Positions 1-7,523 of a DNA stretch of 64,000 nt are shown here, in pieces. The stretch's first letter is position 1. The number at the start of each line of letters is the position of its first letter. The stretch is from an uncultured Mollicutes bacterium. GTDB taxonomy: Bacteria; Bacillota_I; Bacilli_A; RFN20; CAG-826. The notes beneath the pieces are model-generated. The model had not been told where the DNA came from. It was given only the letters and a program-made list of their open reading frames with translations, and did no database searches. The stretch covers positions 50,692-114,691 of the forward strand of contig UQCQ01000005.1 in NCBI GenBank assembly GCA_900539595.1. Reading direction: 5' to 3'. The position numbers and the translations under genes are program-made.

Positions 1-563
1 ATGGCAGCATCCGTCTTTATGCCCCGATTTCGTCGAAGCCAATCGAGGCTGCCAAACATTATGGAGAGCAAAATCACAAAAGCCCCGATGGGAAACCCGA
101 AACCCTCTTTGTCGAAACGAGGATGAAATCGATTTTGGAGCAAACAAAATCCTTCCAAGAAGCCTATTCTATCATCATTATCGCCCTCACCGTCGTTTTG
201 ACGATCGTTACGATTTTCTCTCTCATTTCAATGACTTCTTCTTCGGTCCGTTCCTTGAGTTCCAGCGTCCAAATCCTTCGTTCCATGGGGATATCGAGGA
301 CTGGAGGCAACGCGATTTATCTTCTAGAAACAACCTTGATTACTCTAGGATGCGGAATTTTATCCATCCTTCCCTATTTTCTGATGAACTGGGGCGTTGG
401 CGAATTTACCAAATCTCAGCTCGCCATGACCATCTCGCCTTTTGCCTTCCGCGCCTGGATCATTCTCGTATCCATCTTGGTCATGTTGGTTTTCAACCTT
501 CTTGTCACCCTTCTTACGATGTTAGGATGTGGGTCGAGCAAAACCGTTCGTTACATCAAATAA
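1..563 (+). CDS. C-terminal part of an FtsX-like ABC transporter permease (5' end outside window)
   Basis: The reading frame is open from base 3 and continues through the ATG at 123, so the gene starts upstream of the window. The last ~146 residues show a short hydrophilic stretch, then three or four membrane segments (IIIIALTVVLTIVTIFSLIS, a central one, and WIILVSILVMLVFNLLVTLL). The phrase SVQILRSMGISRTG before the second segment is the coupling-type sequence seen in FtsX-like permeases of lipoprotein-releasing or peptide-exporting ABC transporters. The ATPase partner is not visible, so the substrate cannot be given. A hairpin terminator follows 27 bases after the stop. Confidence 0.7.
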   Translation, partial: GSIRLYAPISSKPIEAAKHYGEQNHKSPDGKPETLFVETRMKSILEQTKSFQEAYSIIIIALTVVLTIVTIFSLISMTSSSVRSLSSSVQILRSMGISRTGGNAIYLLETTLITLGCGILSILPYFLMNWGVGEFTKSQLAMTISPFAFRAWIILVSILVMLVFNLLVTLLTMLGCGSSKTVRYIK

Positions 564-589
564 CGTTGGTTTTTGACTGAATTCAAATT

Positions 590-613
590 AAAACCCCGAT
601 TTTTTCGGGGTTA
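590..613. terminator. Bidirectional Rho-independent terminator
   Basis: AACCCCGA (592-599) pairs with TCGGGGTT (605-612) around a short T loop, between the convergent ends of the permease and guaB. An A-rich left side and T-rich right side allow use from both strands. Confidence 0.75.
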
Positions 614-632
614 ATTCATAGTCTTTTTTCGC

Positions 633-1751
633 TTAGCAACCTTTGTAATTGGGGGCTGCGACTTCCATTTTCACGTCGTGAGGATGGGATTCGAGTTTGC
701 CGGCGTTGGTGATGCGGACAAAGCGGGCGTTGGAAGAAAGTTCTTCGAGGTTATGCGCCCCACAGTAGCCCATGCCGCTACGAAGTCCGCCAAGGATTTG
801 GAAGATGATGTCTTCGCAACTTCCTTCTACCGGCACTTCCGCCTCAATCCCTTCGGGCACGAGTTTCCCTTTGGAGGATTGGAAATAACGATCGGCGGAG
901 CCATGTCGCATGGCCTTTAAGGAACCCATGCCGTTATAGGCTTTGAATTTCTTGCCGTTCCGTTCATAGATTTCTCCAGGAGCTTCTTCGCTTCGAGCAA
1001 GCATCGATCCTAGCATCACGGCATTCGCGCCTAGTGCCAAGGCTTTGACGATATCTCCGCTATAGCGGAGTCCGCCGTCGGCGATGACGCCGATTCCTTT
1101 ATCCTTGCAGAAACTTACGACTTCATCGACGGCGCTAGCCTGAGGGACGCCGACTCCCGCCACGACGCGGGTGGTGCAAATCGAGCCCGGACCAATGCCA
1201 ACTTTCACACAGTCGGCACCGGCTTCCGCCAAACGCTTCGCCGCCCCTTCGGTGACGATATTTCCAGCTATAAGGGGGATTTTGGGGAATGCTTTTCTAA
1301 GTTCAGCGACTTTGTGGATGACGTTTTCGCTATCTCCATGGGCGGAATCCAAGCAAAGCACATCCACACCCGCTTCGATTAACGCTTTGGCCCGCGGCAA
1401 TAATTCGGGATTGGCTCCTACCGCCGCTCCAACCATCAAGCGGCCTTTTGCATCTAACGCGGGGGTGATCCCTTTGGGATCGGCTTCTTTTACCAAGCGG
1501 ACTTGTTCGGCTTGGTCTTCAATGGCCATATTCTTATGGATGATGGATAATCCGCCGAGTCGGGCAAGGGCAATGGCCATGGAGGATTCGCTTACGGTAT
1601 CCATTGCCGCGCTTAAGACGGGGATTGGCAAATCGATGCCGCGACAAAGATGGGTTTTCAGTTCCACTTGGTTGGGGACTGCGGTCGAATGAACGGGGAC
1701 TAAAAGCAAATCGTCATAGGTGAGGGCTAAGGGAATATTTTCTAACTTCAT
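633..1751 (-). CDS. guaB: IMP dehydrogenase lacking the CBS (Bateman) domain
   Basis: Oxidises IMP to XMP with NAD+, the committed step of GMP synthesis. The catalytic loop GPGSICTTR (active-site Cys), the phosphate-binding ADGGLRYSG segment and the mobile-flap signature MRHGSADRYFQ are all present. The start at 1751 (MKLENIPLA) is preferred over an in-frame ATG 13 codons upstream because AAGAAGGAA lies just before it; this gives 372 residues against the usual ~485. The gap falls exactly where the two CBS repeats normally sit: the barrel strand ending VRLVKEADP is joined to VGAAVG by about 15 residues. CBS-free IMPDHs are known in a few bacteria. Such an enzyme would lack ATP/GTP allosteric control through the Bateman module. 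Divergent from hpt. Confidence 0.95.
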   Translation of the reverse strand: MKLENIPLALTYDDLLLVPVHSTAVPNQVELKTHLCRGIDLPIPVLSAAMDTVSESSMAIALARLGGLSIIHKNMAIEDQAEQVRLVKEADPKGITPALDAKGRLMVGAAVGANPELLPRAKALIEAGVDVLCLDSAHGDSENVIHKVAELRKAFPKIPLIAGNIVTEGAAKRLAEAGADCVKVGIGPGSICTTRVVAGVGVPQASAVDEVVSFCKDKGIGVIADGGLRYSGDIVKALALGANAVMLGSMLARSEEAPGEIYERNGKKFKAYNGMGSLKAMRHGSADRYFQSSKGKLVPEGIEAEVPVEGSCEDIIFQILGGLRSGMGYCGAHNLEELSSNARFVRITNAGKLESHPHDVKMEVAAPNYKGC

Positions 1752-1863
1752 GGGGGTTCCTTCTTTCTCTGGGACGAGTTTCCATTTCAAAGATTACGTT
1801 ATTGTATCGCGATAAGGGGATTTGTTGCTACGGGAGCGCTTTCATGGACGAAATTGAAAACAG

Positions 1864-1900
1864 GGCTAGTTTTTCTTCCAACGAGAACGATATACTAGCC
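1864..1900 (+). promoter_or_regulatory. Inverted repeat over the hpt -10 box
   Basis: GGCTAGT (1864-1870) and ACTAGCC (1894-1900) form a perfect 7-bp inverted repeat. A good -10 box TATACT (1891-1896) overlaps the right arm; the -35 region (TAGTTT, 1867-1872) is weak and overlaps the left arm. The layout suits an operator for a purine-responsive repressor, but that is inference. Confidence 0.45.
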
Positions 1901-1925
1901 TAATAAGCACCGAAAGGGTTTCACT

Positions 1926-2486
1926 ATGAGGGACGATATCGTTTTATCCGTCGATCAGATTCAAACCATCAACCGCCGCTTGGGGAGACAACTCACCCAA
2001 CGCCTCAAGGACGAGGAAAAACTTCCCGTCGTCGTGGCCGTCATGAAAGGGGCCCTCTTCTTCTATAGTGATTTGGTCCGCCAAATCAAATGCCCGATCC
2101 TCCTTGATTTCGTGAAAGTGTCTTCTTATGTGGGTACTCAAAGCACGGGGCGCCTAAAGATTGACCGCGATATCTCCATGGATATTCAAGGCAGAACAGT
2201 GGTACTCGTCGAAGACGTCGTCGACACGGGGTTAACGATGTATTACCTCAAGGAGCATCTCTTCTCCCATTACAAGCCGAAGCAAATTCTCATCGCGACT
2301 TTATTCGATAAAAAGCCGTTAAGAAAGCTAGAAGTCGACGTCGATTTCTGTGGCAAGGAACTCGATGAGCCCAAATTCTTGATGGGATACGGTCTTGATT
2401 ATTGCGAACTCGACCGTAACATCCCCTTCGTTTATAGCGCTTCCGAAGAAGACTTGGAACGCATGAACGTCGATAAAGAACGTTAA
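1926..2486 (+). CDS. hpt: Hypoxanthine-guanine phosphoribosyltransferase
   Basis: Salvages hypoxanthine and guanine to IMP and GMP using PRPP. 186 residues, normal for the family. The PRPP-binding motif VVLVEDVVDTGLT is intact, with the upstream VVVAVMKGALFF diphosphate loop, and the purine-contacting C-terminal segment FLMGYGLDYCELDRNIPFV matches HPRT. The ATG at 1926 follows AAAGGG by 7 bases. It lies head to head with guaB and ends in a strong terminator, so it is monocistronic. Together with upp, the NCS2 permease and apt it forms a salvage neighbourhood. Confidence 0.96.
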   Translation: MRDDIVLSVDQIQTINRRLGRQLTQRLKDEEKLPVVVAVMKGALFFYSDLVRQIKCPILLDFVKVSSYVGTQSTGRLKIDRDISMDIQGRTVVLVEDVVDTGLTMYYLKEHLFSHYKPKQILIATLFDKKPLRKLEVDVDFCGKELDEPKFLMGYGLDYCELDRNIPFVYSASEEDLERMNVDKER

Positions 2487-2494
2487 AGACAAGG

Positions 2495-2527
2495 AAAGGT
2501 CGCGAAAATTCGCGGCCTTTTTGTTTT
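2495..2527 (+). terminator. Rho-independent terminator of hpt
   Basis: AAAGGTCGCGAA and TTCGCGGCCTTT form a GC-rich hairpin followed by a T tract, 9 bases after the hpt stop. Confidence 0.85.
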
Positions 2528-2540
2528 ATTGGGGCAAGAA

Positions 2541-2570
2541 AAAAGCGAGATGTGGAAGTCTCGCTTTTTT
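2541..2570 (-). terminator. Terminator of upp (bidirectional)
   Basis: AGCGAGA (2544-2550) pairs with TCTCGCT (2559-2565), with an A run on the left and a T run on the right. It lies just past the upp stop codon. Confidence 0.8.
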
Positions 2571-2573
2571 GAA

Positions 2574-3221
2574 TTATTGAAGGGTTCCGAAGATGCGGTC
2601 GCCGGCATCGCCAAGCCCAGGGCAAATGTAGCAATTTTCATTGAGTTGACGGTCCAAGGCTCCGATATAGAGAGGAACTTCCGGATATTTCTTATGGAAG
2701 GTTTCGACTCCTTCAGGAGCGGCGATGATGCAGAGGAAATGAATTTTCTTCACGCCATGCTTATATAAAGAAGCAACAGCGTCGATGCCGCTTCCGCCGG
2801 TAGCAAGCATCGGGTCGAGAAGATAGACATCGAGGTTGGCGATGTTTTTTGGCAATTTGCAGAAATATTCCACCGGTTCATGCGTTTCTTCATTTCGGTA
2901 CATGCCAAGGTGGCCAACGTGGGCACCTGGGACAAGCTCGAGAAGTCCATCGACCATGCCAAGTCCCGCGCGAAGAATCGGAACAAAGCAAAGAGAATCG
3001 GAATCAATGACGGGTTGAATCGTTTTTTCAATCGGAGTTTGGATCTCCACGTCTTGGGTCGGGAGTTCGCGAAGCGCTTCGAGTCCTTCAATAACGGCGA
3101 TTTCCTTGACAATTTCGCGGAATTCGTTCGTTTGGGTTTCGACGCGGCGAATCTTGGTGATTTTGTGCTTGAGCAAAGGATGATCCAGCACGTGGACGTT
3201 TTTCATATCGGCTATATCCAT
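2574..3221 (-). CDS. upp: Uracil phosphoribosyltransferase
   Basis: Converts uracil and PRPP to UMP. 215 residues; the PRPP motif LLDPMLATGGSGI, the FVPILRAGLGM loop and the uracil-binding end YICPGLGDAGDRIFGT are intact. Family members usually begin near MKxVxVxxHPLxxHK, which would be the ATG at 3206; the ATG at 3221 is chosen because GGAAGG precedes it by 9 bases, so the protein may have five extra N-terminal residues. Single gene, convergent with hpt, with its own terminator. Confidence 0.96.
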   Translation of the reverse strand: MDIADMKNVHVLDHPLLKHKITKIRRVETQTNEFREIVKEIAVIEGLEALRELPTQDVEIQTPIEKTIQPVIDSDSLCFVPILRAGLGMVDGLLELVPGAHVGHLGMYRNEETHEPVEYFCKLPKNIANLDVYLLDPMLATGGSGIDAVASLYKHGVKKIHFLCIIAAPEGVETFHKKYPEVPLYIGALDRQLNENCYICPGLGDAGDRIFGTLQ

Positions 3222-3310
3222 TGAGGTTTACCTTCCTTCTAGTCCTTTATCATAACCCAATTTGTTTTGCAAAATCACGCACTTTTTATCCTCTTTTTGC
3301 TGGAACCGCT

Positions 3311-3354
3311 TTCTAGCAAAAAAGACGAGACAACACCGAATGTTTTGCTAGAAT
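3311..3354 (+). promoter_or_regulatory. Promoter and 11-bp inverted repeat of the purine permease gene
   Basis: TTCTAGCAAAA (3311-3321) and TTTTGCTAGAA (3343-3353) form a perfect 11-bp inverted repeat. Between and over them lie -35 GAGACA (3327-3332) and -10 TAGAAT (3349-3354) with a 16-bp spacer. The right arm covers the -10 box, as in the hpt promoter, and both sites contain CTAG. A shared regulator is possible. Confidence 0.55.
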
Positions 3355-3473
3355 AAAGCAGTTGTTGTTGATTGTCGTTGTTTGAAAACGTGTACGGGAA
3401 ATATTGGTTTTTCCTTTTTGCGTTTTCTAGGCGCGGCAATTATCTACTTCAATTCCAAGGAGGTCTAAAACAA

Positions 3474-5009
3474 ATGGAAGAAGCAGAAAAAAATCCATCG
3501 TTTGGGTCCGCTGATCAACAACCAGCTCCCCAAGGCGAATGGTCGCCGAAGACCAAGTTCGGTGCGTTCATCGACCGGTATTTCCATATCGGCGAAAGAG
3601 GATCCTCGATCGTTCGCGAACTCGTGGGTGGTTTAATCACCTTCCTCGCGATGTTCTACATCCTCAACGTCAACTCGGGAATTCTTTCCAACTGGTTCTC
3701 TGGATTCATTTCCGAAGGCGCTCACGCAGGCGAAGTCTGGGTGTATGGCGATGTCTATCTCCCCGCCGCTTCCGCTTACGCTGGCATCTTCATTGCCACC
3801 GCCCTTTCCGCTGGTATCACCACCATCGCGATGGGCTTAATCGGCAAACTCCCGGTCGGACTTGCTTCTGGCATGGGCATCAACTCGATGATTGCTGGCT
3901 ATCTTGCTAGCAGTATGGGCTTCAACTATGCCCAAATGATGTGCCTTGTCTTCATCGATGGCATTCTCTTCCTTATTATCTCCGTCACCCCGCTCCGCAG
4001 CATGATTGTTCGCGCTATTCCGAAGAACATCAAAATCGCCATCTCCGCGGGCATTGGCTTCTTCATCGCCTACCTCGGCATGAAAACCTCTGGCATCCTT
4101 TCCGTTTCTGAAAATGGCCTTGCCATGGGCGATTTCTCGAATGCTTCTACCCTTGTCACTTTAATCGGTGTCATCCTCGTTCTTGCTCTTTCCGCTCTCC
4201 CCAAGCAAAACAAAGTCTGCGCTTGGATTTCTCGTTTCTCCGTCATCATCGTCATGGTTCTCCTCGGCATCGTCGAGGCCTCCCTTGGCGAAGCGGGCGT
4301 TGAAGGGGTGAAAGCCGTCTTCAAACTCGAATCGAACATTCAACAAAACTGGAGCAACTTCGGCACCCTCGTCGGTGCTTGCTTCCACGGCTTCGATATC
4401 TTCACCAATCCGCAAGCTTACGCTCTTGTCTTCACCCTTCTCTTCATCGACTTCTTCGACACCACCGGTACTTTGGTCGGCGTTGAAGTTGGTGCGGGAA
4501 TGGTCGACAAAGAAGGCAACATCACCGTCTCCGACCGCAACGCGATGATCGTCGACGCCGGTGGCACCGTCCTTGGCTCCATCTTCGGCACCACGACCGT
4601 CACTTCCTTCGTCGAATCCACATCCGGCGTTGCCGCTGGCGCTCGCACGGGTCTTGCCGCTCTCTTCACTGGTTTGCTCTTCTCTCTTTCCGTCTTTATT
4701 TATCCGGCTCTTGGCATGTTCTCGGGCAACGTCCCCAACATCGCTCTTATCTACGTCGGTATCTGCATGTTCATGAACCTCAAAGAACTCGATTGGCACG
4801 ACTGGGTTGCCATCGCTTCTGGCTTCATGACCATCATCATGATGATCTGCACTGCTTCGATCAGCGACGGCATCGCGTTTGGTTTCATCTCCTACACGGT
4901 TTGCACCCTTGCCGCTGGACGTTACAGCAAGAAAGACATCCCCGTCACCGTTTTGGCCGCTGCCTTCTGCGCACTCTATATCATGGAGTTCGCAACCGGT
5001 ATCAAGTAA
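3474..5009 (+). CDS. NCS2/AzgA-type purine permease
   Basis: Integral membrane proton symporter for adenine, guanine or hypoxanthine; the exact base cannot be told. 511 residues from the ATG at 3474, which is preceded by AAGGAGGT at 3457-3464; an upstream in-frame extension has no ribosome site. AzgA-family marks are GGLITFLAMFYILNVNSGIL near residue 45, GLIGKLPVGLASGMGINSM, the DFFDTTGTLVGV substrate-binding helix and the ESTSGVAAGARTGL half-helix. About 12-14 membrane segments are visible. It is 60-80 residues longer than typical AzgA, partly from a ~40-residue charged N-terminus and an insert after the first helix. Next to apt, consistent with uptake followed by phosphoribosylation. Confidence 0.92.
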   Translation: MEEAEKNPSFGSADQQPAPQGEWSPKTKFGAFIDRYFHIGERGSSIVRELVGGLITFLAMFYILNVNSGILSNWFSGFISEGAHAGEVWVYGDVYLPAASAYAGIFIATALSAGITTIAMGLIGKLPVGLASGMGINSMIAGYLASSMGFNYAQMMCLVFIDGILFLIISVTPLRSMIVRAIPKNIKIAISAGIGFFIAYLGMKTSGILSVSENGLAMGDFSNASTLVTLIGVILVLALSALPKQNKVCAWISRFSVIIVMVLLGIVEASLGEAGVEGVKAVFKLESNIQQNWSNFGTLVGACFHGFDIFTNPQAYALVFTLLFIDFFDTTGTLVGVEVGAGMVDKEGNITVSDRNAMIVDAGGTVLGSIFGTTTVTSFVESTSGVAAGARTGLAALFTGLLFSLSVFIYPALGMFSGNVPNIALIYVGICMFMNLKELDWHDWVAIASGFMTIIMMICTASISDGIAFGFISYTVCTLAAGRYSKKDIPVTVLAAAFCALYIMEFATGIK

Positions 5010-5017
5010 AAACGAAC

Positions 5018-5055
5018 CAAAAAGCCTTGAATGGATCACCATTCGGGGCTTTTCT
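5018..5055 (+). terminator. Terminator after the purine permease
   Basis: Imperfect hairpin with arms AAAGCCTTGAATGG and CCATTCGGGGCTTT, followed by TTTCTTTT. It separates the permease from apt, which has its own -10 box TACAAT (5061-5066). Confidence 0.7.
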
Positions 5056-5092
5056 TTTGGTACAATAAATCGTAAGGAGAATTCTTCCCATC

Positions 5093-5614
5093 ATGGATTA
5101 TGAAAAACACATCGGCGTCTACCCCGATTTCCCCAAGGTAGGCATCAGTTTCAAGGATATTTCGCCTCTGGTCGCGGACGCGGAAGCCTTCCACGCGGTC
5201 ATCGACGACATGGCCGAACGCGCCAAAAAATACCAACCCGATTTAATTTTGGGCGCGGAAAGCCGCGGTTTCATCTTCGGTTCTGCTCTTGCCTATAAGA
5301 TGAACCTTGGGTTTGTCATGGGCCGCAAAGCCGGCAAGCTCCCGGGCACAACGATCAAAGCTTCCTATTCTTTGGAATATGGCACGGCCACCTTGGAAAT
5401 CCCTTCTAACGCGATTCAAAAAGGACAACGTGTCTTGCTCGTGGACGATTTGATGGCGACGGGTGGCACCTTCGACGCGTTAAAGAAAATCGTCGAAGTC
5501 GCCGGAGGAACTCCGGTTGCTTGCTTAACGCTCATCAACCTCGAAGAACTTCATGGCGAAAAGATGGTTGGATTGCCCTGCGAATCTTTGTTGACTCTCA
5601 GCGATTCCCACTGA
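5093..5614 (+). CDS. apt: Adenine phosphoribosyltransferase
   Basis: Salvages adenine to AMP with PRPP. 173 residues; begins with the family pattern YPDFPKVGISFKDISPL, carries GAESRGFIFG and RKAGKLPG, and has the PRPP motif VLLVDDLMATGGT. The site AAGGAG lies about 13 bases before the ATG, slightly long. Its own weak promoter (-10 at 5061) and a terminator on each side suggest independent expression, although read-through from the permease gene would be functional. Confidence 0.96.
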   Translation: MDYEKHIGVYPDFPKVGISFKDISPLVADAEAFHAVIDDMAERAKKYQPDLILGAESRGFIFGSALAYKMNLGFVMGRKAGKLPGTTIKASYSLEYGTATLEIPSNAIQKGQRVLLVDDLMATGGTFDALKKIVEVAGGTPVACLTLINLEELHGEKMVGLPCESLLTLSDSH

Positions 5615-5637
5615 ATTTAAGCACTTATATATGATAG

Positions 5638-5662
5638 AAACCGTCACTTATGTGGCGGTTTT
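5638..5662 (+). terminator. Terminator of apt
   Basis: AAACCGTCA and TGGCGGTTT pair (one G-T pair) around a short loop and run into TTAT. Confidence 0.7.
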
Positions 5663-5684
5663 ATCTTATCATTTATCTTATCAT
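5661..5684. repeat. Two copies of a 12-bp repeat, downstream of the AlbA_2 gene
   Basis: TTATCTTATCAT twice in tandem. The same word occurs inside (5954-5989) and upstream (7133-7180) of the neighbouring AlbA_2 ATPase gene. Confidence 0.9.
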
Positions 5685-5768
5685 TCCGTTTCTCGTCTCT
5701 AAGTTAACGGGCGGCAAAAACAGCGTTCCATTTCAGCAAATCGACGGGTAAGGAAAAGCGAAGAAAAC

Positions 5769-7112
5769 TTACGAAAGAACCTCCCAAAAGCCAGCTTTTC
5801 GAGATTCCATTCTTTGAACCAGTCCATTATCCATCAATTTCCTAACGTGGCGGTAAATGGTTGGATAAGATTTCCCTAATTGGGCGGCAATATCGGAAAT
5901 CGTTGCAAACTTATTCCGACGAATCTCGGACAATATGCGCTTATCTAGGTCGTTTATCTTATCATTTATCTTATCATTTATCTTATCATTCAAGAAATTT
6001 GGGTTTCGAATAAAGGTGAACAGGAAGCCGAATTCGTCGTTCTTATATTCATATTCGACATTTTGTTTTATGCATAGGGTGAAGGTTCGATCAAACCCCG
6101 TTCCGAAAGCGTCAATGTAGCCGCATTTATACAAAACGGAGGCAATGAGAATATTGCGGATTTTACTGCCCACTTCCGACGAGGCAAATTTCATGGGGTC
6201 GAGGTTTTTGTAAATGGATCCCGGATTATAAATCTGCACGGAGGAACGGTAGATACTCACCCGATTGAAATCCCCTTTTTGGTCGTATTTGCTATGGGCA
6301 AAGCTATTAATGACAATTTCACGGATGGCAGCCAAGGGGATTTCAGGAGTTTCGACGCGTTGAATGCCGATAATGTCCGACTTATACGAAATATGGTTTT
6401 GAATATACGATATTTCCTCTTGAATGCATTCGAAGATATTGCCTCTAAATTCTTTGATTTCCCCAAATTCGGTTCGTGAATCCGTAGGGAAGTTCGCTTC
6501 TTTTAGTGTTACGGGTTTTCCTTTTCCAAAAAGATAATACCCCGCGGTTTTAATTCTCCCTTCACGGTCAATCAAATCTAGTTTCGTTAATGCTTCACGT
6601 ACATTTTTATAGACGTAATTAATCCGCCCTTTGTCATTGGCGGTGCGAATCACCTCAATCAAGAGGTCTTCGTCGATGTCCTCATAGGAATAATCCGTCG
6701 GCTTCTCTTCCCACCTGGAATAATTGTCCTCTTTTTGTTCGAAGAATTGTTGCAGTTGATCGCTGGACATGGGAATATCTCCCTCATCCACGCGAAAATA
6801 GTAACGTCCATAGGCGGAATAAGGGGTATCAGTGCCTTCCACGTAAACACGAATCACGTCTGCCCCTTCAAACGGGACGGTTTCAACCTCCAAATCCCTT
6901 GGCAATGGCTTAAGGTTGGTTCGAATTTCATTGGAAACGTCGGAAAGGGTCTTTTTCGAAATATCGAATTTAAAAGGCTTTTTATCGGGGGTAATCCCAA
7001 AATAAAGCTCGCCGCTATGGTTTTTATTAAGCATGGAGCTAAGGGAAATCACGCCCTCTTTTAGTTGGGACAAGGATTTCTTATATTCAATGGCAACGTT
7101 TTCGTCTTTCAC
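5769..7112 (-). CDS. AlbA_2 / HATPase_c_4 ATP-binding regulator with C-terminal winged HTH
   Basis: 447 residues. Residues ~5-120 are an AlbA_2 (Schlafen-like) domain (IEYKKSLSQLKEG, GELYFGITPDKKPFKF). Residues ~250-370 are the RecG-like ATP-binding C-terminal domain, with AAIREIVINSFAHSKY and GSKIRNILIASVLYKCGYID. Residues ~395-447 are a winged HTH (ATISDIAAQLGKSYPTIYRH). A linker at ~378-392 is a pure repeat, (NDKI)n, encoded by three copies of a 12-bp word that also flanks the gene. Translation starts with GTG at 7112, 6 bases after AGGAGG. Proteins of this type are usually called predicted transcriptional regulators; the target is unknown. Autoregulation through the upstream repeats is inference. 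Confidence 0.85.
   Translation of the reverse strand: MKDENVAIEYKKSLSQLKEGVISLSSMLNKNHSGELYFGITPDKKPFKFDISKKTLSDVSNEIRTNLKPLPRDLEVETVPFEGADVIRVYVEGTDTPYSAYGRYYFRVDEGDIPMSSDQLQQFFEQKEDNYSRWEEKPTDYSYEDIDEDLLIEVIRTANDKGRINYVYKNVREALTKLDLIDREGRIKTAGYYLFGKGKPVTLKEANFPTDSRTEFGEIKEFRGNIFECIQEEISYIQNHISYKSDIIGIQRVETPEIPLAAIREIVINSFAHSKYDQKGDFNRVSIYRSSVQIYNPGSIYKNLDPMKFASSEVGSKIRNILIASVLYKCGYIDAFGTGFDRTFTLCIKQNVEYEYKNDEFGFLFTFIRNPNFLNDKINDKINDKINDLDKRILSEIRRNKFATISDIAAQLGKSYPTIYRHVRKLMDNGLVQRMESRKAGFWEVLS
5954..5989 (-). repeat. In-gene 12-bp tandem repeat (three copies)
   Basis: TTATCTTATCAT three times in tandem within the AlbA_2 gene. Read on the coding strand it gives the linker repeat Asn-Asp-Lys-Ile. 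Because 12 is a multiple of 3, copy-number change keeps the frame. Confidence 0.95.
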
Positions 7113-7132
7113 GGGATTCCTCCTGAACGGTT

Positions 7133-7180
7133 TTATCTTATCATTTATTTTATCACTTATCTTATCATTTATCTTATCAT
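7133..7180. repeat. Four 12-bp repeats upstream of the AlbA_2 gene
   Basis: TTATCTTATCAT at 7133, 7157 and 7169 with a variant TTATTTTATCAC at 7145. The array lies 21 bases upstream of the GTG start, where the promoter should be, and on the gene strand offers repeated GATAA words. The stretch from 7181 to 7471 holds no gene I can support. Confidence 0.93.
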
Positions 7181-7471
7181 TTTTAAATCTCCGTTAAAAA
7201 ATCGCTAATGAAAAGCCGCCCAAGTGAAACGGCCCTCTGGAACGCAAGAATGACGACTTAGAATTCGATTTCCAAATCGCTATTGGGATAGGATTTGCAG
7301 GAATGGACGTAGACGAATTTGCTATCAGCAAGGCCAAGAAGCATGCCGTTAGCCAAAAAGGTTGTCTGAAACGAGTTTCACGCAAAAAAGGGAGCATCCC
7401 CAACTTCTGCAGCAAACATTCACGCGGATCCCCGCTCTTTCCAGGCCATAGGAATTGAGCGGTCTTTTCGT

Positions 7472-7506
7472 TATCAACTATATTGTTGTCAACTTTATAG
7501 TTGATA
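7472..7506 (+). promoter_or_regulatory. Palindrome in front of a broken AAA ATPase gene
   Basis: TATCAACTATA (7472-7482) and TATAGTTGATA (7496-7506) are perfect 11-bp inverted arms; a smaller GTTG-T-CAAC palindrome (7485-7493) lies between them. GATAAT at 7503-7508 could be the -10 box. It sits 17 bases before the ATPase start, so an operator is likely. Confidence 0.6.
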
Positions 7507-7523
7507 ATGTTGGGAGGATGGAA

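Noticed and set aside
3355..3473. Purine riboswitch before the permease gene
   Set aside because: I could not find the conserved loop-loop and junction bases of the guanine/adenine aptamer or a terminator switch; only a promoter and palindrome are visible.
4161..5042. Acidic 293-residue frame on the minus strand
   Set aside because: It runs fully antisense to the well-supported purine permease gene and is a composition artefact (Asp/Glu/Gly-rich).
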